Shown here: positions 36,781 through 48,897 of the stretch, in pieces
Numbering within the stretch: the stretch's first letter is position 1
How the letters are laid out: every line of letters begins with the position of its first letter
From: Heliocidaris tuberculata
Taxonomy: Eukaryota; Echinodermata; Echinoidea; Camarodonta; Echinometridae
Assembly (NCBI GenBank): GCA_025618425.1
Contig: CM046833.1
Coordinates: forward strand, 34,640,967 to 34,704,966
DNA: 64,000 nucleotides
Direction: 5' to 3'
Notes under the pieces: model-generated
Told to the model about the DNA's origin: nothing
Seen by the model: the letters and a program-made list of their open reading frames with translations, nothing else
Database searches by the model: none
Position numbers and translations under genes: made by a program

Positions 36781-38308
36781 GAGCCTGTCCCGAAATAGTC
36801 ACCCCATTTTACCCATAAGATTTGACCCCTTAAACTGTACTTACTTAGACCATTTAAGTCATTGACAAAAAGGTTGTCAGCCTGAACGTAACCGCCGGGT
36901 TTAGCCCCCAGAGCCCCCAAAAGGGACCCCAAAGTCGGGTCGATTTCACCCCGTCTCCCCCATGCACCAAACTTTGTCAGTAAGAAGCAGTATGACTGTA
37001 CATTACAAAACACAAAAAACTGACAAAAATTCCGTCGGGATGGGGTGTCAGACGGCCCCTAAAAATTGGGGTAAATTTTTCCACTTGAAGCCCAGGGACC
37101 AAATTTTGTCAGAAGGAAGAGCTATAGATGTACATTCCAAAAATATAAAAACTGGCAAAATTGTCCATCGGGAAGGGTGTGTCAGACCCCGTGAAATGAA
37201 AACTCCAAAGTGCCCTTGGACAACGTTTTGCCCCCCAAAATGCTCTGTATGTAAAGAAAAACCATTTTCATACCTTCTGACTATGATAACTCAAAAGTGT
37301 TTTATTCAATTCAATTCAAACTTTCATAACATAATTTTGAGTATAATAGTTTTCTTGCAGTGCAATTTGGTGTTAATTGGTCTTTGGATTAATAAATTAT
37401 GAAATTGTGAAAAATGTATTGCTTTTTCAAAAGTAGCCAAAAAATACTGTCAGGATTATGTAAACACATCCATTGTCGATCTGACAAGGCATAATAGTGA
37501 AGCTTGCTTGGTATCTGTGCAATTAACACATGAATAGTACATTTCAGCCTGGCAGTCACATACCACAGATACCTGAAAAGCTCTTCTATTATGCCTTGTC
37601 AAACAGGTGAAGAGGGACAATGGGTGTGTTTACATAATCCTGACAGTATTTTTTGGCTACTTTTGAGAAAGCAATACATTTTTCACAATTTCATAATTTC
37701 TTAATCAAAAGACCAATCAACACCAAATTGCACTGCAAGAAAACTATTATACTCAAAATTATGTTATGAAAGTTTGAATTGAATTGAATAAAACACTTTT
37801 GAGTTATCATAGTCAGAAGGTATGAAAATGGTTTTTCTTTACATACAGAGCATTTTGGGGGGCAAAACGTTGTCCAAGGGCACTTTGGAGTTTTCATTTC
37901 ACGGGGTCTGACACACCCTTCCCGATGGACAATTTTGTCAGTTTTTATATTTTTGGAATGTACATCTATAGCTCTTCCTTCTGACAAAATTTGGTCCCTG
38001 GGCTTTAAGGGGAAATTTTTACCCCAATTTTTAGGGGCCATCTGACACCCCATCCCGACGGAAATTTTTGTCAGTTTTTTGTGTTTTGTAACGTCCAGTC
38101 ATACTGCTTCCTACTGACAAAGTTTGGTGCATGGGGGAGATGGGGTGAAATCGACCCGACTTTGGGGTCTCTTTTGGGGGCTCTGGGGGCTAAACCCGGC
38201 GGCTACGTTCAGGCTGACAACCTTTTTGTCAATGACTTAGATGGTCTAAGCAACTTTAAGGGGTCAAATCTTATGGGTAAAATGGGGTGACTATTTCGGG
38301 ACAGGCTC
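36781..38308. mobile_element. 1.53-kb near-perfect palindromic (foldback) element
   Basis: The left arm from GAGCCTGTCCCGAAATAGTC runs inward to about 37520. The right arm (about 37565-38308) is its near-exact reverse complement, leaving a ~45-base centre near 37540. A 4-bp repeat CCAG flanks the ends (36777-36780 and 38309-38312). The arms carry mirrored frames of 146 and 120 codons (36962-37402 + and 37691-38053 -). These resemble no known family and probably follow from the repeat. Confidence 0.85.
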
Positions 38309-38312
38309 CCAG

Positions 38313-39300
38313 ACTAAGATTATCGAATAAAGATTTCCCCCAATGTATCCATTTTTTCTTTGGTGCGTTTTAAACGCAAGAAAAGGAAATGTTGAATTTA
38401 TACCTCTGCCTTAATTATAGAGGGCGCAGGTGACACCAACACATATTATTGATAATGATGCCATTTTTCATCTCATTTTTTCCATTTGCAGTTATGAAAA
38501 CATAATTATTTTCATTTCTTTCCTTCCGTTTATTTTATCAGCTGAACGACCGAACAGCTTCGAAAAGTAGGCAGTATTAATGTAGTTATTTACAAGTCTG
38601 TTATAGTTGATGTTTAAGTGGATACATAATTACTAGTCACAACGAATGGCAGAGCAAGTTCAGATTTGTCACAAAGGGAGGAAAAGTTAGTGCCTCCTGG
38701 TAGACAGGCTATACCCGAATCAAAGTTCTGTTTACTTCGTTGCCACGCAACGCGGAACTGTTATCTGTGCGACTTTCATAGATGTTCTATAAACCTTTAG
38801 CATAACAATAGGTCTTATTGCCCGGTAAATATTATGAATAGGCAACCAAATCGTCTTGACTTTTGTTCCCTCCTACCGTGTAGATCATCAATAACGGCGT
38901 AGTCAGGCACTCATTGAAAAAGGGGGTGCACCGCAATACCTTGACCCTGAAGTAAACCAACTGTTTTCAAATATACACCGTCGTAACCATGGAAACCTAA
39001 TCGTTTACTTTACTGATTCCGTAACATCACAGTGAATTGAGTTTGAGTTGAGGGGTAAGCTTGAGATTTAAAGGAGGGGCACTTCTGCCCCTGCAATACC
39101 GCGATGACCCCGTGTCAAGTTATGAATGAAGCTGTGTCAACACATGCATGTGAAGCTCGTTGGTGTTTATCAGCTGTATGACGAACAGTTCTCAGTTGCA
39201 AAGAGATTGTCCTGTATGATATAGCGCACGAAATATTCGGATAAGTTTATAATTTCATCTTGATTTTTTTTTCTTTATTATGGACTGAGTTTGATTATGT
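38313..39300. other. Gene-free region upstream of the death-domain gene
   Basis: No exon-like frame. It holds GTAACCATGGAAAC (38983-38996), close to an RFX X-box, and a hairpin-like GTTGCCACGCAAC near 38740. Any promoter role is speculative. Confidence 0.3.
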
Positions 39301-39985
39301 CAAATTAAAGATGACAGTGTGAATATTAAGCGATTGTTTGACACTTCGTCACTTTTGAATAGTGATTTGTTGGATTTAAAGGAGATCAGGACAGCAGGTA
39401 AGTGAACGGATTTTATATTATTTCTATATTGTGAGTGTGATTATGCAAAATATGTAAATATGTACGGAGTATTGAAACAATTAACAATTTGAAGATATAC
39501 AGACATTCTTCCTCATATATACATGTCGGCCATCGGCAGTATTATGCAAACGCAGACTTTTAAACAAATTCTAAGCGGTAAATGAATTTTTATGACTTCA
39601 TGAGATAGATAAAATACAAGAACAAAATATAGCGAATGTATATACTATTCGAAATTCAGTTTCCATTTGTAAAATTTCATGTTCAGATCAATACATGCAT
39701 TGCTTTCTTAAGAAAGCATCTTTATAGTCGTATATCTTTCATATAAACGAGAAAAAGATCACTAGATATGAATAATCATAATTATATTGTGTTTTACATG
39801 TATTACTGTCATGTTCTATATTGTATATTATATACTACATAATTATTATAAGTTTTATGAAATATTAATCATATAAAATATATAACACAATTATATTATC
39901 ACATATACATCTCACATATTACATATTATTATATCATACATCATTATCCTTATAATTATTTCCTATTTTACCCGTCAAATTTCAG

Positions 39986-41374
39986 AACGAATAGAAGAGC
40001 AACAATAACTGTTTTTAAAGCTTTTACAACTCAAACCATTTTGAAAGTGAAGATATCAAGATGCCGAGGAACGGGGACGCCACAACATACTACCATCTTA
40101 ACTCAAATGTACCCATCAAAGCACCAGAAGGTAAGCATGGAGAGAGTCTGAGAGAGAGGCCGGGGAGAGAAAGAGAGGAGAGGAGAAGAGCGAGGGAGAT
40201 AGAGACAGGGGGGGGGGGGGGGGGGAGACCTAGATAAAGAGAGAGGGGGGTGGGAGGCAAGGAGTAGCGGTGTAGAGTGAGATGATGGGGGGGGGGGAGT
40301 GAGATAGGAAAAAATAAGAAAAAGAGCGTCAGAAAGAAAGAAAAAGATACAAAGAGGAAAGAGAGAGAGAGAGAGAGAGAGGAAGAGAGAGGTTGGGGTT
40401 GGAAGATTCAACGCTAATATGTACCGTTGGGGACTTCGGCAATCACCGGCATGCACCTGTGGTGCAGATGAGCAGTCAACAGACCATATCATCTACAACT
40501 GCCCTGTTCTCCAACCCCCTGACGGAATGACTGATCTGTCAAGCCCAAAAGGATGCACAAGTCAACTGGCTTACTCAGCTTCAAGAAATAGCTTGACATA
40601 TAATACTACTACCTCATACGAAAGAAGAAGAAGAAGGAGAGAGAGGGGGGGGGGGGGGGGGGGGCTTGGGTGAGGAATTCTACGTTTGATATTGTTTTCC
40701 GAAATTTCTCCAAGTATTGGCTTTTTCTATGTACTTGAATTAATAGGACATAAATATTCCTCATTTTGATAAGAGATAGATAATTATATTAAAGTGATTT
40801 TATCCCATGATAATTTTCCCGCAAGAGAAATTCTAACAGCTCAATCTGATCAGAGATTAGTAATCAGTGGCGAGCATTAAGATTAGTTTTTAAAACCCTG
40901 AGGCGGGGTTAAACAGAGTTCCATATACCACACTTACTTAATCTAAGGTGGGGATGCCCCCCCCCCCCCCCCCCCCGCTCCCTGGTGCCTCCATTTGTTA
41001 TTATCAACAACATTATCTTTTCTTGCATGATTGAATAAACTTGGTCATTTTTAATGTTTTTTCTTCCTGTAGGTCCACTCAGTGACCAAGTTCTCTGGAC
41101 GATTGCCACGAACCTGACCAACCCATGGCAGGAGCTCGCCTACTCCCTCAACCTTCCCAACACCGAGCTCGCAAGAATAGACAAGTTATACCCTCCTTAT
41201 CCTGAGCACGATCGCCACTTCGGAGCCCTGAGGGACTGGCGATACAGATCATTAAAACTCATACATCCACACGAAGCTGCAATGGAACTGGCTAACAGTA
41301 TGATGAAACTTGGGCGTCAGGATTTATGTGATTTTGTGTTGTATAAATACCAGGAAGCACTACAATGTTCTTGA
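39986..41374 (+). CDS. Small death-domain protein, 123 aa, two coding exons
   Basis: Coding exons 40061-40130 and 41073-41374 join in phase (GAAG|GTAAGC ... TGTAG|GTCCACTC), giving 123 residues. A likely 5' UTR exon ends at 39397 (CAG|GTAAGT), and the ATG exon probably opens at 39986 after TTTCAG. Residues 1-23 (MPRNGDATTYYHLNSNVPIK...) show no motif. The rest has the six-helix death-domain pattern: DQVLWTIATNL, WQELAYSLNLP, ELARIDKLYP, HFGALRDWRYRS, AAMELANSMMKLGRQDLCDF. Death domains mediate homotypic binding in apoptosis and innate immune signalling; the partner cannot be deduced. No enzyme, CARD or TIR is attached, so it would act as an adaptor or decoy, or be one exon pair of a larger unseen isoform. 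Confidence 0.72.
40135..40400. repeat. Purine-rich low-complexity block
   Basis: (GA)n, poly-G and AGAGAGG repeats fill the start of the death-domain gene's intron. No coding potential; the proline/serine/leucine-rich complement is composition only. Confidence 0.85.
40400..40640 (+). mobile_element. 3' end relic of a non-LTR retrotransposon
   Basis: The + strand reads MYRWGLRQSPACTCGADEQS then TDHIIYNCP (40419-40507), the CxCG...E.T..HI...CP zinc-knuckle seen after the polymerase domain of many LINEs. The AT-rich 3' part ends in (GAA)n and (GA)n at 40620-40650. Only the last segment remains, inside the death-domain gene's intron. Confidence 0.65.
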
Positions 41375-41620
41375 ATCTTGTGATAGATTTATTTTCATAC
41401 TTCCGTTCTTAATTCTTGTATCGTTGCAAACTTTCTTAAAGTTTGTCTTTCTTTCATTTAGCAATGCGAATGTTTTCTATCGGTGGTCAAGCTAGGGTTT
41501 TGCAATAGGCCTACATTTTTATTTGGCTGAATATTTCAATTCGGAGGTCAAGATAGGTCACAAACAGATAATCATAATTTATGATGTGATGATATTCTTC
41601 CTTATTATTTCCTTATTCTT

Positions 41621-41929
41621 TTAAAATGGCATTAAACTGGCAAAACTTGAACAGCGCCACCTTACAGTAACCGCCAAATTGAGATTATAATTTGAAAATT
41701 AATTGCATTTTATTTTGAATTTCGACAAACAGCTGTTTGGAAAATAAGCACATTTTATATTTCAAACTATTATTTTTGACGTTGCACATGTGGAAAATGG
41801 CCTACAGATACATTCTAAGCTTCTACAAACTAGAATGGGGCATGATGGGAAATTATAGAGGCACAGACACTTATCAAATCCTGTCGAAAGATGGCGCCAT
41901 TAGGAGCTTCAATTTACTGTCACTTTAAC
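41621..41929 (+). mobile_element. ~309-bp MITE with TTAAA ends, copy 1
   Basis: The left end TTAAAATGGCATTAAACTGG and right end AATTTACTGTCACTTTAA are imperfect inverted repeats; GCGCCACCTT and AGATGGCGC extend the match. A direct copy is at 43851-44157. It lies 247 bp past the death-domain stop codon. Confidence 0.78.
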
Positions 41930-43000
41930 ATCCTTCTCAGTGTAAACTTATATGTCTTCGAACTGAAATTCTGTATGATCAATGTAAAAGCCATAGTTTG
42001 ATATTTTCTTATCGAAACCTATAGGTATGGCTGAAATTTATGTTTCCTTTGTGAAAACTGACTCCCTTTATTATTATTCCAAAATGCAATTGATTTTGAA
42101 TGAAGGAAATCAGTGATGCAAATTTTGGAATGTTTAAGGCGAGTTGAGAATGATAAAAAGGGCGTATACTCAGATTTTAATTTTACATCATTCCTATATT
42201 GTATGTCATTGACTGAACCTAAACTACGGAGTAAAGTTTATATTCCAAAAAAAAAAAGAAAGAAAAGAGAGCAAAAAATGAATAGGTAGGAGATGGGGGG
42301 GGGGGGGGGGGCTACATCTTGTCCCTCTGACGGACATCTCCTCTGTCAGTACTGATTTATTTTTAGTAAATTTTAAGCATTCGTTAAGCCTGATTAGAAT
42401 TCGATTATAAATTTATAATAAGCTTCTGAAAATCAAAAATAATTATGGTAAAGATTACCAAGCATAATAGAGGCGCACTCTCAAGAGGGATTGGTCTTTG
42501 GTAAATCATTCAACTTTATAACCACTCAAATGGGTTAATTTGGTCAAAATAAGCAATTGGACTTATGTTTATTCGATTGGGCAAAACGTAAATGGCTATA
42601 CAAATAGCATGCCCAATTATTAATATCCTATCTCTACCAATAACTGCTGGGAATTTACCAATCCCTTACAACTAAGTTGCATTACCTCTATGCACATTAT
42701 GCATGGAAACTGCAATCGTATTAACCAAAGATTTATTTTTATTTTTAAACATGTATGTTCGAGTTGAGTTGTTTGTGTATACTATTTTCAACTCAAAAGG
42801 ATGATTAAAATGCATTTAGAATTGAATTAAAATTGTGATATTCTGTAAACTATTATTGTGATTATGAATGTAAATAAACCATAGATAGAGTTAGAAGTAT
42901 ATAAACGTTTGAATTGAATTGTTGTTATTATAATTATTATGACGATAGTATTTTTCTTATAAACTAACGAAAATATATTATGCTGTGTTATAAGCAACAT
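41930..43000. other. Gene-free AT-rich stretch
   Basis: It contains a poly-A/poly-G tract at 42248-42311. A retroposon-type tail ends TTTGAATTGAATTG at 42909-42921, preceded by GTAAATAAACC. No exon recognised. Confidence 0.4.
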
Positions 43001-43003
43001 TAC

Positions 43004-43176
43004 CCCCCCCCCAAAAAAAAAAAAAAGAAAGAAAGAAAGAAAGAAAGAAAGGGGGGGGGGGGAGGAAAACCAATCATGAGCGAAAACCGATCCAACTTAA
43101 TTGTGATTGAAAAAAAAAGAGTGATAGAAAGAGAGAGGGACGGGGGGGGGGGGGTGAGAGAGATGGTGCATGTGAC

Positions 43177-43217
<41 letters not shown>

Positions 43218-43320
43218 GGAGGAGCGGTGAGAAGAGAGAGAGAGAGAGGGGGCGCCAAGAGGGGGGGGGGTCTAAAAAGGTGTACCGTGAGGCAAGAAGA
43301 CAAAAGAGAGGGAAATGACC
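43004..43320. repeat. Poly-G and (GA)n low-complexity block
   Basis: C8-A14, (GAAA)n, several poly-G runs and AGAGAGAG. Open frames here are artefacts of composition. Confidence 0.9.
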
Positions 43321-43850
43321 CCAAAAAAATAAGAAAGAGAAGAGTGAAAATGGAGGAAATAACGGAAAAGATTATCGTCTTCTTCTCCAATCCATAAAGA
43401 AATAGAAAGGTATATGAAGATTTAGTTTTTGCTGTATGGTTGTCTCCATATCATATCTTCCCGCGTGGCCAATCGCTCAAAAATATTATTATTCAAAGTA
43501 ATGCATTTATGAAAAAGTTAAATCCTATATTTTAGATTTATCATCTGCTTTTGATGAAAGATTCAAGACATGTACACAATGAATAATGATTACTTGCAGA
43601 GGAGTTACCCAGAATCAGAAGTCAACATTGTGGACCATAATTATCTCCTGATATAGGTATAAATTATTGTAATTTTATTTTCTTCTCCAAATCAATAGCA
43701 GAGCTATAGCTGTCAACAGCGCTCAAGGTCATTTATACATCGTGACCTCATAGTGAACTCTCTTATCTGACCAGCTCTGACCGCATGACAAACATGTTAA
43801 TCCTGAATGTTTCGAAGATTTACGACCAGTGCAATCGCCTAGGCCTAATT
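43321..43850. other. Non-coding stretch, nothing recognised
   Basis: No repeat partner or exon-like frame seen. Confidence 0.4.
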
Positions 43851-44157
43851 CTTAAAATTGCATTAAACTGGCAAAACCTGAACAGCGCCACCTTACAGTA
43901 ACTGCTAAATTGAGATTATAATTTGAAAATTAATTGCATTTTATTTTGAATTTATCCAAACAAGCTGTTTGGATAATAGGCAAATTTTATATTTCAAACT
44001 ATTATTTATGACTTGGCATTGTGGAAAATTGTGTGCAGGTACATTTTAAGCTTTTACAAACTAGAATGGGCATGATGGGAAAGTGAGAGGCACAGACACT
44101 TATCAAATCCTGTTGAAAGGTGGCGCTATTTAGGGCTCCAGTTTACTGTCACTTTAA
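43851..44157 (+). mobile_element. ~307-bp MITE with TTAAA ends, copy 2
   Basis: A diverged direct copy of 41621-41929, sharing AACAGCGCCACCTTACAGTA and the GTTTACTGTCACTTTAAA end. Confidence 0.78.
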
Positions 44158-44716
44158 ACAAACACGGCCAAGACTGCCAGATCACGGTAGTCTTTAATCA
44201 ATATGGCACGTGCCCTGACTGACTGATTGGCAGGTCAGTCGTCAGCTACCTAGATAGATCCACTTTTTGTTCATGGCAAGTCACCTGTGTGAAAACTCAA
44301 ATCAAGGCGGGTTTTTGAATATGTATACTTTTATTGAAATAATAGGTAATCATTCCTTTTGATTCCTGTCTTAATTTCAGAAATGATATGGTGGGAATGT
44401 GATCAAATTTAAAGTTTATTATCAACCCGATCAACATAACAATAGAACTGTTCAATATTGTTGTTATTCTCTCAAATCTCAAAGACTCCGTGTTCTAGGG
44501 CACGGTCTTGAAAATTTGTCTTCAAAAGTGTACTGGATTTTCAACAATATTTCTTCAGTGCACAGTTTTTGCGAATAATTTTGTCCTGAGCATAGAGATC
44601 CTGTAATAGGAGGTAATGGGATCTATATGGTCCCGAGCACTGAACTCTATGAGTTCAGTGGCCCCGAGTCAACTGAAACAGTGTAAGTGCACCAGTGATA
44701 AAATAAATCCTTTAAA

Positions 44717-45125
44717 AATAATAAAAGGCTAGCCAACTTCAGCTAAGGTGTCAAATTGGAAAGAGTATGTTTATTAAACACCATTTACGCTTTTTAAATT
44801 TGCTAAGAACAATGAATCGATTTTATATGAATATTTCCAATCAATTAATTTCAAATCATCTTTGCTCCGGCTCACCGGCATGCATTACGAGCGGATGATT
44901 TACTTATGTGTGCCCTATAGTCTAATAATAAAAGGCTAGCCAACTTCAGCTAAGGTGTCAAATTGGAAAGAGTACAACACCATTTACACTTTTTAAATTT
45001 GCTAAGAACAATGAATCGATTTTATATGAATATTTCCAATCAATTAATTTCAAATCATCTTTGCTCCGGCTCACCGGCATGCATTACGAGCGGATGATTT
45101 ACTTATGTGTGCCCTATAGTCTAAT
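44717..45125 (+). repeat. ~207-bp repeat, two tandem copies
   Basis: The unit AATAATAAAAGGCTAGCCAA ... GTGCCCTATAGTCTA occurs at 44717-44923 and 44924-45125. Copy 2 lacks a short TGTTTATTAA stretch present in copy 1. A third copy at 47045-47217 shares that deletion, so it derives from the copy 2 type. Confidence 0.9.
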
Positions 45126-45255
45126 TCTAGTAGCGTCGCCTTTAGGTGCGAGGTGGCGCCTCCCTTTTGACAATCATGGATTTGCTTAGTTCCGCCGATT
45201 TAATAAATGAAAACATGCACATAGGACTATGTTATTCCCACGCCTGCAACCTTTT

Positions 45256-45258
45256 AAG

Positions 45259-45290
<32 letters not shown>

Positions 45291-45385
45291 CATTATTGTT
45301 TTTCTTCTTCTTCTTCTTCTTCTTCTTCTTTTCTTCTTCTTCTTCTTCTTCTTCTTCTTCTTCTTCTTCTTCTTCTTCTTCTTCG
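45256..45385. repeat. (ATT)n-(CTT)n compound microsatellite
   Basis: About 12 ATT units pass into about 26 CTT units. The poly-Leu, poly-Phe and poly-Ser frames are artefacts. Confidence 0.95.
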
Positions 45386-45667
45386 ATCTTCTTCTAACTA
45401 TTTTTCAATCGGGAATGTTTTCTTTTCATTCGGGGGAGGGGGGGGGGGGGGTTGGGAGTGGTACGACCGGGGTCAAAGGGAAAACCTTTGCAAGATCTCA
45501 AGAGCCGTATTTTAAAAGACTAATGAGATGTTAGTCATTAAACCGATTTTCAGGTGGAGAATCACTATATTCTATTTGAGGGAGGGGCCGGCGTAGGCTG
45601 AATGGCGGGATACATTCATGTTTCTGTGCGTAGACCTATAGGTCCCCTTCCTCGGCCTCCCCCCACC

Positions 45668-45712
<45 letters not shown>

Positions 45713-46510
45713 CCTATATTCTTTCTTTCGATTTTTTCTCTCTCCATCTCTGTACCTGCATGGGCGATAAAATTTAAACGGGACGGGAGGGGGTCTCCTT
45801 ACCAAAATGCTTTTGAGAAAGCGCCAGCTAAATTCAGGGGAAAAATATATATTGAAAAAAAATCATGAAATATTGGGTATATGGGGGGGGGGGGTTGGGC
45901 GTACAAGGTTTGGGGTACTAATACGTGACAATAGACGGGGAAGCTTCAGGGGAAGCAGTCAGGGGGTTATGGTGAAAAAAAATGAGGGTGTAGCTGACGT
46001 ACAGTCCTCAGCTAGCTGCGCCCAGACGTCAGCCCAAAAGCTATGTCACTCTTACTTATTTTAAACATTCCCCTTCATTTCTGTAAGGATTTCTTCATAT
46101 CAGATATCTTCTAGTTTACTTTTAGTTGCCTCAGTCATTCACTGCAGTCCCATCCTAGCTTTTTCCAGTTTTACAACTTCTTTTCAACATTCAAACAATG
46201 ATAGGTAGGCTTTCCATTGTCCTTTAGAAGAGCTATACAACTTGGATGGGGGACAATCATTTGGTCTTTAACATATATTAGTCGCTGTAGGCCATTGATC
46301 AGTGATTCCTTCATCCCTGCAGGTACTAAGAATTACCTTCTTGTGTAAAGGCAGGGCTGGCGTTTAATTCAGCTGTACATGCAGTCCAGGCAAAGAGAGG
46401 TTTATTAAGAACTTTGAATTAAACCAAAAGTCTATATAGGCCCTACATCTTTATTATGAAAATCCATTTTCCTTGATTGAGATCAGGAAAAGAAAGCCGC
46501 AAATCATAGA

Positions 46511-46552
<42 letters not shown>

Positions 46553-47044
46553 TAGAAAGAGAAAGGGAGAGAGAGATTGGGGAACGGGACGAGGGGGGGG
46601 GGGGGTCCATGTTTTCTACATTGCATTGCACAGAAACTGCTCTTAATTCGAAATTTCACGCAATACTGTCTCAAATTACATAAAATAGAACTTGCCTACA
46701 AGCTGTAGAGCATTCGCTAAGCTCCGCAAGCAGCCGACGCTCCGGCCGACGCTTCCCTCTTGCAACGCAAGGCTAGGCTTCGCTATATAGGGCTCACATA
46801 ATTAACTTACGTGTTAACGAAGGTTGTCTAAAAATCATATTTTGAAAACCCCTGGGTAGAATCGTTTAAATTCACAGAACAAAGACAAAATATAAAAATC
46901 TCCCAAATGAAGTACCTCATTTGGGCACTTTCCCAGCGATTAAAAAAGATATTTAGGCTGAAACAAGGCTAGCCGAAATTTCCGCCCATTCGCACATTGA
47001 AACAGGGGAAGTGCACCTGTCCAGTGATAAAATAAATCCTTTAA
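45386..47044. other. Gene-free region with CT/GA microsatellites and poly-G tracts
   Basis: (CT)n at 45669-45709, (GA)n at 46509-46549, poly-G at 45430, 45884 and 46592. No exon recognised. Confidence 0.5.
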
Positions 47045-47217
47045 AAATAATAAAAGGCTAGCCAACTTCAGCTAAGGTGTCAAATTGGAAAGAGTACAAC
47101 ACCATTTACACTTTTTAAATTTGCTAAGAACAATGAATCGATTTTATATGAATATTTCCAATCAATTAATTTCAAATCATCTTTGCTCCGGCTCACCGGC
47201 ATGCATTACGAGCGGAT
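47045..47217 (+). repeat. ~207-bp repeat, third copy
   Basis: Matches 44924-45125 until GAGCGGAT. The expected GATTTACTTATG is then replaced by a perfect 28-base palindrome at 47218-47245, after which GTGTGCCCTA resumes. Confidence 0.88.
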
Positions 47218-47319
47218 AGAGATACATACTATAGTATGTATCTCTGTGTGTGTGCCCTAAATACACGATCGACAGTGCGAGCGCGAACAATGCCATTGTG
47301 TATGAATAAACATTACCTA

Positions 47320-47327
47320 ATTTGCAT
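47320..47327 (+). promoter_or_regulatory. Octamer motif upstream of U4
   Basis: ATTTGCAT, the complement of ATGCAAAT, lies 282-289 bases before the U4 start. Vertebrate snRNA genes use an octamer in the distal element at about -220. An AT-rich TATATTTTATATATTTT tract lies nearer the start (about 47568-47586). Functional relevance is inference. Confidence 0.3.
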
Positions 47328-47608
47328 ATGAACGCGACGACACTGTGCGGACACTGCGTTGTACTGAGCGACAGATGCATATTTTCTCATATTTTGATGT
47401 AATATCTCGCTTTTTATAAACTGAAAATCTAAAAGGGAAAAATATTAATCATGAAGTATTTATAAAGCTTTGAAAAGTAATCATCATGCTTAATCTGTCA
47501 AAATAACGACGAAATTTTAAGAAACTAAAGTCGTGTTGGAGGTAACTGTCACTGGGTTTTACTGGAGTTATATATTTTATATATTTTGTGTCTATCAAGT
47601 TTTTAGAT

Positions 47609-47752
47609 ATCTTTGCGCAGAGGCAGTATCGTAGCCAATGAGGTTTATCCGAGGCGCGATTATTGCTAGTTGAAAACTTATCCCAATACCCCGCTCTGAC
47701 GACGTGAAATACCGTCGGCTGTAGCAATTTTTCCAGATCTCCAAGGAGATCT
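47609..47752 (+). ncRNA. RNU4: U4 spliceosomal snRNA
   Basis: A 144-base match to U4, the RNA that pairs with U6 in the U4/U6.U5 tri-snRNP. The 5' part reads TTTGCGCAGAGGCAGTATCG TAGCCAATGAGGTTTATCCG AGGCGCGATTATTGCTAG, which holds the stem II strand, the 5' stem-loop with its 15.5K-type kink-turn (AATGAGG ... CCGAGG) and the stem I strand. GAAAACTTATCCCAATACCC CGC follows, then the central hairpin, an Sm-type site (CAATTTTTCC) and the 3' hairpin AGATCTCC-AA-GGAGATCT. Only scattered substitutions from the vertebrate RNA, so it is probably functional. The 3' boundary is good to a few bases. Confidence 0.96.
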
Positions 47753-47825
47753 CACAATATAACCAAAGTAAGATTCACAACTCAGAAAAGGGAGAATCCA
47801 CCCTGACGTATTTAGTTTGATTTGA

Positions 47826-48700
<875 letters not shown>

Positions 48701-48703
48701 AAA

Positions 48704-48897
48704 TACCGTGCTGCTGTGTCAGTCTGAAAATTGTTTTTGCTAAACAGGTTGGTCTACCAATCAACAATATAGGCAATATAATTATGGTTATAAAGATTTT
48801 TATTTTGAATTATATTGCCGCCTATCGTTGATTGGTAGACGTAGACCTACCTGTTTTGTAAAAAAATAATTTTCACGCTGGCACAGTGGCACGGCAT
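48704..48897. mobile_element. ~194-bp palindromic MITE
   Basis: CCGTGCTGCTGTGTCAGTCT and its approximate complement (GGCACAGTGGCACGG) are the ends. ACAGGTTGGTCTACCAATCA is mirrored by TGATTGGTAGACGTAGACCT. The whole can fold into one hairpin. Confidence 0.75.

Noticed and set aside
36962..38053. Pair of mirrored 146- and 120-codon proteins
   Set aside because: They are the same sequence in the two arms of a palindrome, with no recognisable domain and no splice or start context.
45146..45534. Poly-Leu/Phe/Ser/Ile frames
   Set aside because: Translations of the ATT/CTT microsatellite.
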